A stretch of DNA of 64,000 nt from NCBI GenBank assembly GCA_038326165.1, contig JBBQJT010000002.1, positions 1 to 64,000 of the forward strand. The letters are read 5' to 3'. This document shows, piece by piece, positions 43,394-52,641 of the stretch. The stretch's first letter is position 1; each line of letters starts with the position of its first letter. Position numbers and translations under genes: made by a program. The stretch is from JAEUUM01 sp038326165. GTDB taxonomy: Bacteria > Bacteroidota > Bacteroidia > Chitinophagales > Saprospiraceae. The notes under the pieces were generated by a model. The model was not told where the DNA came from. It was given only the letters and a program-made list of their open reading frames with translations, and did not search any database.

Positions 43394-45325
43394 TTAAGCT
43401 TGAATTTCATCCAGCTGGGTAGCCAATTGTTCCCACTTAATATTGGTTTCTTTTAAGAGGGATTTCTCATTTTCATACTCAGAGAGTAATTTGTTCATAT
43501 CAGCTCTTTCATAAAATCCTTCTTCCGACATTATTTCCTCGAGAGATTTACATTTAACTTCTATTTCAAAAATTCGTTTTTCACAGAGATCCAGTTCTTT
43601 TTTAAACTTTTTGATTTGGTCCGGATTTAAACCATCATTTCTAGAAATTGGAATAACGGTATTAACTTCAAGTTTTTTTTCAGATTTTTTTCCTTTGGTA
43701 TCCAATTCTCTTAAGTGATTATAATCTCTTTTATCTAGGAAGTAGTTAATATCGCCTAAGTATGAATCAATAACATGATCATGCAATTCGTAAACTTTTG
43801 AAGTTAGGCCGGCTAGAAAATCTCTATCGTGGGATACCACCACCAATGTTCCATCATATTGCATAATAGCATTCTTTAAAACATCCTTTGAAAGCATGTC
43901 CAAGTGATTTGTTGGCTCATCTAAAATCAACAGATTGATAGGGCGAAGCATCATGGCAGCTAAAGCAACTCTGGCTCGTTCTCCCCCACTCAAAACACTT
44001 ATTTTCTTGTCAACATCTTCATCTCTAAACAAGAACGCTCCCAAAATTGAGCGCAATCTAGTTCGCATTTCAGGAGGACATTGAAATTCCAAAGTTTGTA
44101 AAACAGTTAAACTTGGATCCATTTCGTCAGCCTGATTTTGAGCATAATAACCCATCGCAACATTATACCCCAATTGAAAATCACCAGAAGTCGCATCATG
44201 TTGTTTGGCTAAAATTTTGATTAAGGTTGATTTTCCCTGACCATTTTGACCAACAAATGCTATGCGTTCACCGCGAATTATCTTGAGATTTACATTTTCT
44301 AAAACATGCTTTGGTCCATAGTTCTTATTAACGTGGTCCATTTCTGCAACTACCTCACCTGAGCGCGGTGAAGGCTGAAAGGAGATTCGCATGACAGATG
44401 AATCAACTTCATCAAGTTCAATACGCTCCATTTTATTCAATTGTTTTTGCATGGATTGTGCCATACTTGTCTTTGTAGCTTTGGCCATAAAGCGATTGAT
44501 GGTTTTTTCCTTCTCTTGGATTGCTTTTTGCTGATTCTGATAAGTAGCTTCCAATTTGGTTCTTCGCTCATCGCGCAGTATTAAAAACTTACTGTAACCC
44601 GCCTTGTATTCATAAACCTTTCCACTTTCAATCTCAATAGTTCGATTGGTTGTATTATCCAGAAAAGTTTTATCATGCGAAACAATTACGATACAACCTG
44701 AATACTGTCGTATGAAGTCTTCCAGCCAAATAATTGACTCAATATCAAGGTGATTGGTAGGTTCATCTAGCAGCAATAAGTCATGATGCTGAACCAATAA
44801 CTTTGCAAGTTGAACCCGCATTTGCCAACCTCCAGAAAATTCTTTGACAGGTTGATCCAATTCTTCTTGTTTGAAGCCTAATCCTTTTAAAATTTTTTCA
44901 CTTTCGGCCTTGATCACTTCTGGTGATAAAAAACCCAAACGTTCTGTAAGATGGGAATAGGTATCAAATAATTTTTCTCCTTCAGGTGAGTGCAAATCAG
45001 CTGTAGGCATTTGAAGTTCAATTGCAGCAATTGCCTCGTTCAATTCGGTTAGCTCAACAACACTTGAAATTACAGCTTCACTAACCGTAGAGTCCATTTC
45101 AACTGGCAAATCTTGATTTAAAACTCCAAAACTTACACCACTATCAATATTAACACTACCTTGGACAGGAGTTATTTGACGTGCAATAATTTTAAGCAGC
45201 GTAGATTTACCAACACCGTTTCGTCCGACAAGACCAATTTTTTCTCTGTTTTTTAATTGCAGAGTTGCGTTATCTAGAAGCCATCTTTCACCGTAAATGA
45301 CGCTAACGCCGTTCAAATAAACCAT
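43394..45325 (-). CDS. ABC-F family ATPase
   Basis: This 643-residue protein has two ABC cassettes and no membrane segments. The first has GLVGRNGVGKST (Walker A, 31-42), signature EFSGGWQMRVQLAKLL and LLLLDEPTNHLD; the second has FVGQNGQGKST (about residue 361), VLSGGERARVALAAM and LLILDEPTNHLD. The inter-domain linker is charged and helical, and a C-terminal coiled coil (about 580-643) follows. ABC-F proteins bind the ribosomal E site and rescue or protect translation. The subfamily (Uup/EttA/YheS-like) is not decided. No adjacent antibiotic-related gene suggests resistance. Confidence 0.9.
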   Translation of the reverse strand: MVYLNGVSVIYGERWLLDNATLQLKNREKIGLVGRNGVGKSTLLKIIARQITPVQGSVNIDSGVSFGVLNQDLPVEMDSTVSEAVISSVVELTELNEAIAAIELQMPTADLHSPEGEKLFDTYSHLTERLGFLSPEVIKAESEKILKGLGFKQEELDQPVKEFSGGWQMRVQLAKLLVQHHDLLLLDEPTNHLDIESIIWLEDFIRQYSGCIVIVSHDKTFLDNTTNRTIEIESGKVYEYKAGYSKFLILRDERRTKLEATYQNQQKAIQEKEKTINRFMAKATKTSMAQSMQKQLNKMERIELDEVDSSVMRISFQPSPRSGEVVAEMDHVNKNYGPKHVLENVNLKIIRGERIAFVGQNGQGKSTLIKILAKQHDATSGDFQLGYNVAMGYYAQNQADEMDPSLTVLQTLEFQCPPEMRTRLRSILGAFLFRDEDVDKKISVLSGGERARVALAAMMLRPINLLILDEPTNHLDMLSKDVLKNAIMQYDGTLVVVSHDRDFLAGLTSKVYELHDHVIDSYLGDINYFLDKRDYNHLRELDTKGKKSEKKLEVNTVIPISRNDGLNPDQIKKFKKELDLCEKRIFEIEVKCKSLEEIMSEEGFYERADMNKLLSEYENEKSLLKETNIKWEQLATQLDEIQA

Positions 45326-45342
45326 TTATTAAAATTAAGGTG

Positions 45343-45350
45343 CAAAATTA
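45343..45350 (-). promoter_or_regulatory. Candidate -7 box for the ABC-F gene
   Basis: On the reverse strand this reads TAATTTTG, an exact TAnnTTTG match, 17 bases before the ATG. Confidence 0.45.
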
Positions 45351-45388
45351 CACTCTTTAATTAGAGTGTTCAAGAGAATTTTAAAAAC

Positions 45389-46429
45389 TCAAGATTTTTC
45401 TAGTGTAAAACCGAAAGTACTTCCTATTCCTTCTGCACTTCTGACGTGAATTGTCTGCATGTGTGCCTCTACAATATGTTTTACTATGCTGAGTCCAAGA
45501 CCGGATCCACCATTGTCTCTTGAACGGCTTGAATCGACCCTATAGAACCGATCAAAAACATGATCTAAATGCTCATCGCCTATACCAGTGCCACTGTCAG
45601 AAACTTCAATTAAGATATTGGTTTCCATATCATAAAAGGCAATTTTCACATAACCTGTTTTTTGTCCGTATTTTATGGAGTTTGACACAAGATTATTCAA
45701 TACTGTTCTTATTTTATCTTTGTCTGCCTTAACTATGTATCGTTGATCAGCACCTGATTTGAAATCTAGAATGATACTTTTTTTTAATGCCTGCATTTCA
45801 TGATCGTCAAATACCTTTTCACACAACTCCTTTATGTCAAAAGTTTGCAGCACCAAAGGCACTTTACCAGACTCCAGTTTTGAAATTAAATCCAACTCAC
45901 TAACGATTTCTTCCAGCCTATCAAGATTATGAATTGCTTTATCTAAATATTTTTGATTGATTGAAGGATCATCAATTCCACCATCTTGAAGCGTATGCAA
46001 ATAGCCTTGCATATTAAATATTGGTGTCTTCAATTCATGAGAAACGTTACCTACATAACTTTTACGGTAAAGCTCCATCTCCTGCATCCTTGCGATCTCA
46101 CTCTGTTGACTTTTAGCCCAATCTTGAACATCATTTTCTACTGAATAAAGCTCATCCTCTAATTTTTTTTTGCCTTCAATAGGATTTAATTTTTGTCTTG
46201 AGATATTTTTATAAATAACTTTAATTTTCCGAATGACATACAACTTGGTATAGAAATAGGTGAAGTAAAAACCTGCAAAAACTGTCAGCACAACAGTTAT
46301 TACCAATTGAGGGAAATTAATATAATGTTTGCTGAGTTCAGAAACTATAAAAGCTACAAAAAGACCAACAATTAAGGTTGAAATGCCACTATAAATGGCA
46401 ACGGTTCTTGTAGTTGCATTTTTAAACAT
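45389..46429 (-). CDS. PhoR-like sensor histidine kinase
   Basis: The 346-residue protein has two N-terminal membrane helices (about 12-30 and 40-62) with little between them, a coiled-coil linker, a HisKA domain with SHELKTP (phospho-acceptor His131), and an HATPase domain (NLVSNSIKYGQKTG, VSDSGTGIGDEHLDHVFDRFYR, SGLGLSIVKHIVEAH). The very short periplasmic segment suggests sensing in the membrane or via a partner. Its ATG overlaps the response-regulator stop by one base, so the pair is coupled. The cue is unknown; PhoR-like architecture suggests but does not prove phosphate. Confidence 0.9.
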   Translation of the reverse strand: MFKNATTRTVAIYSGISTLIVGLFVAFIVSELSKHYINFPQLVITVVLTVFAGFYFTYFYTKLYVIRKIKVIYKNISRQKLNPIEGKKKLEDELYSVENDVQDWAKSQQSEIARMQEMELYRKSYVGNVSHELKTPIFNMQGYLHTLQDGGIDDPSINQKYLDKAIHNLDRLEEIVSELDLISKLESGKVPLVLQTFDIKELCEKVFDDHEMQALKKSIILDFKSGADQRYIVKADKDKIRTVLNNLVSNSIKYGQKTGYVKIAFYDMETNILIEVSDSGTGIGDEHLDHVFDRFYRVDSSRSRDNGGSGLGLSIVKHIVEAHMQTIHVRSAEGIGSTFGFTLEKS

Positions 46430-47115
46430 TAAAATTCAAGTTTGTACCCAACTCCTTTAACTGTTTTAATTATTTCTTCATCAATTCGTTCTCTTAGTTT
46501 ACGAATATGCACATCAATAGTTCGATTACCTACAATAACGTCGTTCCCCCAAACCTTATTAAATATTTCATCTCGTTTAAAAACCTTACCTGGTTTTGAG
46601 GCAAACAACCAAATAAGATCAAATTCCTTTTTGGGCAACTCAATTTCACGACCCTTATAAAAAACAAGCATTTGAGTTTTGTTGATAGTCAGTTCACCTG
46701 CTACCAAAACTTGTTCACCAATCTCCTCTACGGATCTATTTTTTCGTCTGAGCAACGCAGCAACTCTACTCATTAATACCCTCGGCCTAATGGGTTTATT
46801 AACAAAATCATCACCTCCAGCTTCTAATGCAGCAATTTGTGTAAAATCCTCTTCCCTAGCTGTCAAAAACAGCACAAGTGTTTCATTCAATTCAATATCT
46901 TCTCTTATCATCTTACAAACCTCTACTCCATCAAGTTTTGGCATCATGATGTCAAGTATTATAAGATCAGGCTTATGTTGCCGAGCCATTTCTAGCCCTT
47001 TGAGACCATTAGGTGCTGTTAAGGTACGGTACAACTCTTTTTCAAGATTGTAGGATAAAAACTCCAAAATATCCTCCTCATCGTCTATCACTAATATCAA
47101 AGGCGAGTTGTTCAT
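46429..47115 (-). CDS. OmpR/PhoB-family response regulator
   Basis: The 228-residue protein has a receiver domain with the acidic pocket Asp11/Asp12, phospho-acceptor Asp55 (LIILDIMMPKLDG), the switch Thr/Ser in LFLTAREED and the Lys in NKPIRP. The C-terminal winged helix has ELPKKEFDLIWLFASKPGKVFKRDEI, the NRTIDVHIRKLRERI recognition helix and VKGVGYKLEF. It is the first gene of the pair with the sensor kinase. Confidence 0.93.
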   Translation of the reverse strand: MNNSPLILVIDDEEDILEFLSYNLEKELYRTLTAPNGLKGLEMARQHKPDLIILDIMMPKLDGVEVCKMIREDIELNETLVLFLTAREEDFTQIAALEAGGDDFVNKPIRPRVLMSRVAALLRRKNRSVEEIGEQVLVAGELTINKTQMLVFYKGREIELPKKEFDLIWLFASKPGKVFKRDEIFNKVWGNDVIVGNRTIDVHIRKLRERIDEEIIKTVKGVGYKLEF

Positions 47116-47197
47116 AATGTCAAAATGTTATAATCGACAACGAAAGTATACCGGCAATGCCAAGTTAGTAATAAGCAAATGTTAATTAATTGTAAAG

Positions 47198-47515
47198 TCA
47201 ATGAGAATCTAACTTTTCTAGCCTGATGAGAACTTGTTCATACAATAATGTCATACGCTTAGGATCTGCCTGCAGAGTTTCAAAATATTGCTTAAACTCA
47301 ATACTATCAACTTTATAGACAGAGAATATCTCAGACTTATAACCTTTAACTATACTATCTTTCATAGCAGGATTAACGAGTGCAATAGCAGATTCAGCAA
47401 TATGAATATCAGCGAGTATATTTATAATTTGCTCATCGCTAATTTTAGATTCAAGCTTTTTTTGACAGGAACAAATAATAATAAAAATACATGCAAAAAT
47501 TTTGTAATTCCTCAT
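47198..47515 (-). CDS. DUF4296 lipoprotein
   Basis: The 105-residue protein begins with a short lipoprotein signal (FACIFIIICSC) and has the DUF4296 outline: IINILADIHIAESAIAL, a run of conserved hydrophobics with YKSEIFSVYKVDSIEFKQYFETL, and a C-terminal YEQVLIRLEKL. DUF4296 is a Bacteroidota family of unknown function. Its start overlaps the sixA stop by four bases (ATGA), suggesting co-translation. Confidence 0.8.
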   Translation of the reverse strand: MRNYKIFACIFIIICSCQKKLESKISDEQIINILADIHIAESAIALVNPAMKDSIVKGYKSEIFSVYKVDSIEFKQYFETLQADPKRMTLLYEQVLIRLEKLDSH

Positions 47516-47997
47516 TTCGGAGAAATCAGAAATTCCATAACCGCTTTACTGGGGTCAAATTTTCGCCAGGAGGAGATAGGGGCTGAAATTAAAAAAATAC
47601 CGCAGGTTGGCACATTATCTATCAACTCATCATTGGCCAAATTTGCCATGAAGGTCAATCCAGGATTATGTCCAAATACTGCAACAACATCTCCTGAAAA
47701 ATCAAAACTTCTGATTGTTTCGATAATATCATCAATATGAGCTTCATACAAATCATCTCTTATTTCAAGTGAGCCAGATAGAGCTCCATACCCTTTCATG
47801 AAATATTCAGATGTAATTTTTGTTCGGTTTGCAGGACTTGATACAAAATGATCAATCTTAGGAACCAGCTTCAATAAACGCTCTGTCATAATAGGTGCAT
47901 CCTTTAAACCACGGGCATTTAGCGGCCTTTCAATGTCCTTTAATCCTTCGTTACTCCAATCAGACTTAGCGTGTCTAATAAAAATCAATTGTTTCAT
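47512..47997 (-). CDS. SixA-type histidine phosphatase
   Basis: The 161-residue protein matches the small SixA branch of the histidine phosphatase superfamily: FIRHAKSDW at the N-terminus (RHG motif with catalytic His9), RPLNARGLKDAP, SSPANRTKITSEYF and VVAVFGHNPGLTFMAN carrying the second catalytic His. SixA removes phosphate from histidine phosphotransfer proteins in E. coli; the target here is unknown. The upstream TACTTTTG box lies only four bases before the ATG, so the mRNA may be leaderless. Confidence 0.88.
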   Translation of the reverse strand: MKQLIFIRHAKSDWSNEGLKDIERPLNARGLKDAPIMTERLLKLVPKIDHFVSSPANRTKITSEYFMKGYGALSGSLEIRDDLYEAHIDDIIETIRSFDFSGDVVAVFGHNPGLTFMANLANDELIDNVPTCGIFLISAPISSWRKFDPSKAVMEFLISPK

Positions 47998-48001
47998 TCT
48001 T

Positions 48002-48009
48002 CAAAAGTA
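48002..48009 (-). promoter_or_regulatory. Candidate -7 box four bases from the sixA start
   Basis: On the reverse strand this reads TACTTTTG followed by AAGA and the ATG. If transcription starts at the usual distance, the transcript would begin at or next to the start codon. Confidence 0.4.
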
Positions 48010-48072
48010 GTGGTTATTATGCCATCTTTTTTAATCTAGTGTCGTAATATGTGACAGATTTCAAAAGGCGTT

Positions 48073-49722
48073 ATGAATTTCAAGTTAACTGATATAGAAT
48101 TACACTTCGGTGGACCGTTAATTTCTGCTGCAACAAAATTATTGCATCCAGACTCATTCGATCGAATAAACAATTCAAATGACAAAGATTGGTCCACATT
48201 TTTTTTATCTGAAAGAGCTAGCACGCAAATATCTTTATTAAAAGGGAAAGTTAGAAAATATAATTGTGATTGTACACATTTTAAGCTGTATTCCAAGTGT
48301 CGCCATGTAGCTGCTCTTACCTTAATGGTGCGTAAAATTAATACACAAACCCAATCTATACAATACAAGGATCCGGAAGTTTCATTTCTTTCAACAAGAA
48401 AAATTTTAGAGAATATTGATAATGATGCATTGGTAAGGTATCTCAATTCTTACCTAAAAAATGATCCTGAACTGAATGCAGCTCTTAGATCTAGATTCGT
48501 TTTCCACCACAAAGAAGATGGTTGGATACTGGGAAGATCAATGTTAAGTAATGCGATTTCCAAATATCAAAATGCCAAAAGGCCAAACGACTCTTCCCTT
48601 TTTCATATTATTCGGACAATTGAAAATTTTTTCTTCCAAGTAGAAGATTTTAAAAATATACTGGAATTTACAATGTCATATGATTTGGTTAAACTTATTT
48701 GTCATGAAATAAAACCATTGCTTGTTAGCAAAGCAGATTCTAATGGGAAAATTTCTGAATTTTTTGGTCAGGCCTATCATATTTGGACGGAATTGCAGTA
48801 TAAGATTGTGGCCCCTGAAATAAGACATGAAATTGCACATCATTTGGTTCAACAAATTCATTTAATACCAATAATATCGCACTTAGAATGGCACAAGACT
48901 CTTGAAACCTGCCTTGCAGAGACCTCAAGGAAGTACAAAGGAAATGAAGTTGATATCGATGAGCTACTTGATAAATTAAAATCACACTCAACAAAAGTAG
49001 AAATTTGGCTGATTTGGTTGAAATTTATTTTCCTTTATTATTCTGAAAAAGCAGATTGGAAAAAGCTTGCACCCTATTTGCCTTCAGAGCCGATTCAATC
49101 TGAAATTATTAGAGGGCTTCTTAACTTTTTTATTGAAACTGATAGAGCCAAAGAGGTATTCAAAACTTCTAAATATCTCCTAAACAATACCAATATTTCT
49201 GAATCACTTAAGGAGGAGCTGCAGATTTGCATATTAAAAATAAATTGTGAATCTAATCAAGAAGAACTTGCCTTAATGAATGCAAAAAATCTTTACCTGC
49301 AATATAAAAATACACTTCCATTGGAATGGATTTTTAAGTACTTTCCATTAAAATTTGATGATTTAGTTGCAAACTGTGTTGAAAAATTGAACACTGATTC
49401 AGATGAACTAATAATTCTCTATATCAGATCTGCCGCAATTCAGAAAAAATGGGATACAATTTATGAATTACTCGGTGTTAGTATGGACGTCAATTTGATT
49501 CAAGAATTTGATGGTGCTCTTTGGAAAGTTTCAATAGATCAAACTTCCAAGTTGTATTTAAATTGGCTAGAGTATTGGCAAAATAATTTCTTTGGTGAGC
49601 CAGCAAGAGCAATGTTGAATGAAGTTTATGTTCATTTACAGCTTGCCAATCAGTATGAGCTTGTTAAGAGAATGCGCGATGAAGTAAGATCAAAAAAGCT
49701 GAAGCATAAAAATCCTATGTAA
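48073..49722 (+). CDS. SWIM zinc finger protein
   Basis: The 549-residue protein has an N-terminal SWIM zinc finger CDCTHFKLYSKCRH (Cys65, Cys67, Cys76, His78; CxC-x8-CxH). The rest is predicted almost wholly alpha-helical, probably TPR-like or another alpha-solenoid (repeated LLxxL, YLLNNTNISESLKEEL). SWIM domains are thought to bind DNA or protein; in many bacteria a SWIM gene sits beside a SNF2 helicase, which is absent here. Its stop overlaps the rlmH start by one base (TAATG), so the two are translated together. Role unknown. Confidence 0.8.
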   Translation: MNFKLTDIELHFGGPLISAATKLLHPDSFDRINNSNDKDWSTFFLSERASTQISLLKGKVRKYNCDCTHFKLYSKCRHVAALTLMVRKINTQTQSIQYKDPEVSFLSTRKILENIDNDALVRYLNSYLKNDPELNAALRSRFVFHHKEDGWILGRSMLSNAISKYQNAKRPNDSSLFHIIRTIENFFFQVEDFKNILEFTMSYDLVKLICHEIKPLLVSKADSNGKISEFFGQAYHIWTELQYKIVAPEIRHEIAHHLVQQIHLIPIISHLEWHKTLETCLAETSRKYKGNEVDIDELLDKLKSHSTKVEIWLIWLKFIFLYYSEKADWKKLAPYLPSEPIQSEIIRGLLNFFIETDRAKEVFKTSKYLLNNTNISESLKEELQICILKINCESNQEELALMNAKNLYLQYKNTLPLEWIFKYFPLKFDDLVANCVEKLNTDSDELIILYIRSAAIQKKWDTIYELLGVSMDVNLIQEFDGALWKVSIDQTSKLYLNWLEYWQNNFFGEPARAMLNEVYVHLQLANQYELVKRMRDEVRSKKLKHKNPM

Positions 49723-50198
49723 TGAAGTTCCATTTGATGTGCATTGGTAACACAGCATTCCCTTATTTGAATGAAGGCTGTTCCATATATCTTGAAAGAC
49801 TAAAACATTATTCAAATTTTGAAATGTTGATTTTACCCGACATAAAAAATGCTGCCAGCAAGAGTTCCCAACAATTAATAGAAGAAGAAGGAAAATTAAT
49901 TTTTTCAAAGCTTTCAAAAGATGATTTATTGATAGTCCTTGACGAAAATGGTAAGCAATTTGACTCAGTTGAATTATCAGAGAAAATAAACAGTTTTCAA
50001 ATTCAGCAAAAAAAAAGAATTGTATTCCTTATAGGTGGAGCATATGGCATTTCAGATAAAGTTAAATCAGAATCTCATCTAAAATGGTCACTTTCTAAAC
50101 TTACATTTAGTCATCAAATGATAAGGCTATTGGCATTGGAACAAATTTACAGGGCTTTTACAATATTAAAAGGTGAACCTTATCACCATAAGGGCTAA
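49722..50198 (+). CDS. rlmH: 23S rRNA (pseudouridine1915-N3)-methyltransferase RlmH
   Basis: The 158-residue SPOUT-type methyltransferase has VFLIGGAYGIS (SAM-binding knot), FSHQMIRLLALEQIYRAFTILKGEPYHH, and the C-terminal HKG. RlmH methylates pseudouridine 1915 in helix 69 of 23S rRNA on the assembled ribosome. The start overlaps the SWIM gene stop. Confidence 0.94.
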   Translation: MKFHLMCIGNTAFPYLNEGCSIYLERLKHYSNFEMLILPDIKNAASKSSQQLIEEEGKLIFSKLSKDDLLIVLDENGKQFDSVELSEKINSFQIQQKKRIVFLIGGAYGISDKVKSESHLKWSLSKLTFSHQMIRLLALEQIYRAFTILKGEPYHHKG

Positions 50199-50219
50199 CT
50201 AGATGAATACTTGCTTAAT

Positions 50220-50227
50220 TATATTTG
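50220..50227 (+). promoter_or_regulatory. Candidate -7 box for lpdA
   Basis: TATATTTG, an exact TAnnTTTG match, lies 27 bases before the lpdA ATG at 50255. Confidence 0.4.
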
Positions 50228-50254
50228 CAGATTATTAGCTATAATTCAAATATT

Positions 50255-51652
50255 ATGAACTTTGATTTAATTGTTTTGGGCAGTGGTCCAGGTGGATATG
50301 TTGCTGCTATTAGAGCCTCACAATTGGGCATGACGGTAGCGGTTGTTGAGCGTGATGAAGTAGGTGGAATTTGTTTGAATTGGGGATGTATCCCAACAAA
50401 AGCACTACTTAAAAGCGCAAACGTATTCGATTATATCAATCATGCTGGAGATTATGGCATTCAAGTTTCGTCTGCCAAAGCAGATTTTGGCATTGTAATT
50501 AAAAGAAGCCGCGATATTGCAGGGGGAATGAGCAAAGGGATTAATTTTCTGCTGAAGAAAAATAAAATTACACTAATTGAAGGTCATGGTAGTATAGGAA
50601 AAGGAACTTCTCTGGACGTCAAATCCAAAGATGGCACCACAAAAAACTATACAGCAAAAAATATTATTATTGCCACAGGTGGAAGAGCAAAGGAACTTCC
50701 AAATCTCAAAATTGATGGAAGTAAAATTATTGAATACAGAAAAGCAATGTCACTTCCTGAACAACCAAAAAAACTGGTGGTCGTGGGTGCAGGTGCTATT
50801 GGGGTAGAATTTGCTTATTTCTATCATGCAATGGGTTCTGAAGTTACGGTTGTAGAATTCCTTGAACAAGGCTTACTTCCACGTGAGGATGTTGATATTT
50901 CTAAAGAACTCGGCAAAATTTTCACAAAAAGGGGTATTAAAGTTTTAGGAAATACTTCAGTTGAAAGTGTCGACATTTCTGGTAAAGGATGCAAAGTGAA
51001 AGTTAAGAATAGAAAAGATGGAAAAGAAGAAGTAATTGAATGCGATATCGTTCTTTCAGCAGCAGGAGTTACTGCAAATATTGAAAATATTGGCCTAGAG
51101 GAAGCAGGAATAAAAACCGAAAAAGGTCAAATATTAACGGATGAATTTTACAAAACCAATGTTTCTAATATTTATGCAATCGGCGATGTCATTCCAACAG
51201 TTGCCTTAGCGCATGTAGCAAGTGCTGAAGGAATAATTTGTGTTGAAAAAATCGCTGGCCAGCATGTGGAACCAATTGACTACAATAATATACCATCATG
51301 TACATACTGTAGCCCAGAGGTTGCAAGTGTGGGCCTAACAGAGCAAGCAGCTAAAGATGCAGGCTACGAAATTAAAGTGGGCAAATTTCCTTACTCCGCT
51401 AGTGGCAAGGCAACAGCAGCTGGGGCAAAAGAAGGTTTTGTAAAAGTGATATTTGATGCAAAATATGGCGAATTTTTAGGTGCGCACTTTATCGGAATGA
51501 ACGTAACCGAAATTATTGCTGAAGTAGTCGTTGCAAAGAAACTCGAAACAACTGGACATGAAATCATCAAATCAATTCACCCACACCCTACAATGAGTGA
51601 GGCTGTAATGGAGGCGGCAGCTGCAGCCTATGGAGAGGTTATTCACATGTAA
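50255..51652 (+). CDS. lpdA: Dihydrolipoyl dehydrogenase (E3)
   Basis: From the ATG at 50255 the enzyme is 465 residues, a normal E3 length; the frame extends 30 bases upstream without family likeness. It has the FAD-binding VLGSGPGGYVAA (8-19), the redox pair GGICLNWGCIPTKA (Cys40, Cys45), the NAD-binding VVVGAGAIGVEFA, the FAD-contact YAIGD and the C-terminal IHPHPTMSEAV with the catalytic His. It re-oxidises lipoamide for pyruvate and 2-oxoglutarate dehydrogenase and the glycine cleavage system. pdhB lies about 10 kb downstream. Confidence 0.95.
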   Translation: MNFDLIVLGSGPGGYVAAIRASQLGMTVAVVERDEVGGICLNWGCIPTKALLKSANVFDYINHAGDYGIQVSSAKADFGIVIKRSRDIAGGMSKGINFLLKKNKITLIEGHGSIGKGTSLDVKSKDGTTKNYTAKNIIIATGGRAKELPNLKIDGSKIIEYRKAMSLPEQPKKLVVVGAGAIGVEFAYFYHAMGSEVTVVEFLEQGLLPREDVDISKELGKIFTKRGIKVLGNTSVESVDISGKGCKVKVKNRKDGKEEVIECDIVLSAAGVTANIENIGLEEAGIKTEKGQILTDEFYKTNVSNIYAIGDVIPTVALAHVASAEGIICVEKIAGQHVEPIDYNNIPSCTYCSPEVASVGLTEQAAKDAGYEIKVGKFPYSASGKATAAGAKEGFVKVIFDAKYGEFLGAHFIGMNVTEIIAEVVVAKKLETTGHEIIKSIHPHPTMSEAVMEAAAAAYGEVIHM

Positions 51653-51662
51653 TATAAATATT

Positions 51663-52571
51663 CTAGTTTGAGGTTTTGATTACTATTTCATCGGAAGTTC
51701 TTGAAATCACCTCACCGGAATGAGGAGACGTTATTAGGTTATCGTTACTCCAAATGTCCAAAACGTTGTTGAGTTTATACAACAAGTTCATATAATGTTT
51801 ATCATTAATATGAGGCTCTATCATTACCTTTGTAGTTTCAGTGTTAGCCTTGCTTTTCAAATTCTGGGGAGAAATCTTGGTTGAATTGTTGTTGTGAATT
51901 CCTGATTTTAGACTGTCCAATGAAATCAACTTACGGGCATATTGTTCTTGAAGTTGTGATATGGAAACTTGTTTGTTGGGTTTTTGAATTTTCTGTGGAA
52001 CAGAAATCTTTAACAGCCTTGTTTGGACTGCGTTCATTGATTTGAGTCGGTCCAAAATATTCTGAAGCGAATCATCATAAAAATTATATTGATTCCAATC
52101 ATGCTTCTTCAAATCTCTGCTAGGTTGAGACAAAGTTAATTTGAGTTTGTTGAAATCATTCAATTCACCAATTTCGCATCGATAAGCAAGAATTTGATTT
52201 TTGCTTATTACGTCTTTCTCTATTTTACCAAGAGTAAAATCAGATGGAACTGGAATCTTTATCTCTAAATTTACCAAATTGGATTTATGAGTGAAATCAG
52301 TAGCCTTTGGCACCATATCATCTTCAATTTTATCGTTACAGTTGGCAAGAATTACAGCCAATACTATAATTAAACACGAAATACCCAATAGTCGTATTTT
52401 GCCAAAAAGGTTGAGGAGGAACACAATTTTTGCCGAGGTTGATTTCCTAAGCGTCTGAACAATAATAGGATTCTTTAGACTAGACAAAATATTGAGTTTG
52501 ACATATTTATTCATTGATTCCGCACTAAACGGAATTTGGATTAAAAAATATTTATGTCTCGATAAACTCAT
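51663..52571 (-). CDS. Unknown membrane-anchored protein
   Basis: I do not recognise this protein. ATG 52571 gives 302 residues, ATG 52514 gives 283, and a TTG at 52622 gives 319. A hydrophobic segment (about 53-77 in the 302-residue form: IRLLGISCLIIVLAVILANC) is followed by a hydrophilic, lysine-rich region. NC after the hydrophobic run resembles a lipobox but Asn at -1 is unusual, so a signal anchor is as likely. The rest shows charged helices (QLQEQYARKLISLDSLK) and a beta-like end (SPHSGEVISRTSDEIVIKTS). It is convergent with lpdA. Confidence 0.55.
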   Translation of the reverse strand: MSLSRHKYFLIQIPFSAESMNKYVKLNILSSLKNPIIVQTLRKSTSAKIVFLLNLFGKIRLLGISCLIIVLAVILANCNDKIEDDMVPKATDFTHKSNLVNLEIKIPVPSDFTLGKIEKDVISKNQILAYRCEIGELNDFNKLKLTLSQPSRDLKKHDWNQYNFYDDSLQNILDRLKSMNAVQTRLLKISVPQKIQKPNKQVSISQLQEQYARKLISLDSLKSGIHNNNSTKISPQNLKSKANTETTKVMIEPHINDKHYMNLLYKLNNVLDIWSNDNLITSPHSGEVISRTSDEIVIKTSN

Positions 52572-52641
52572 TTCATGTTTAAGCTTTCTTCCTACAAAAG
52601 ATACAATATTATGAGGCAACAAGCATACCGAAAGCCAAAAA

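Noticed and set aside
43394..45325. An antibiotic-resistance ABC-F protein
   Set aside because: The linker and context give no sign of a resistance subfamily; housekeeping ABC-F proteins are common in this phylum.
46679..47053. Open frame of 124 codons on the forward strand over the response-regulator gene
   Set aside because: It is antisense to a well-supported receiver domain and its translation is Ser/Leu-rich without motifs.
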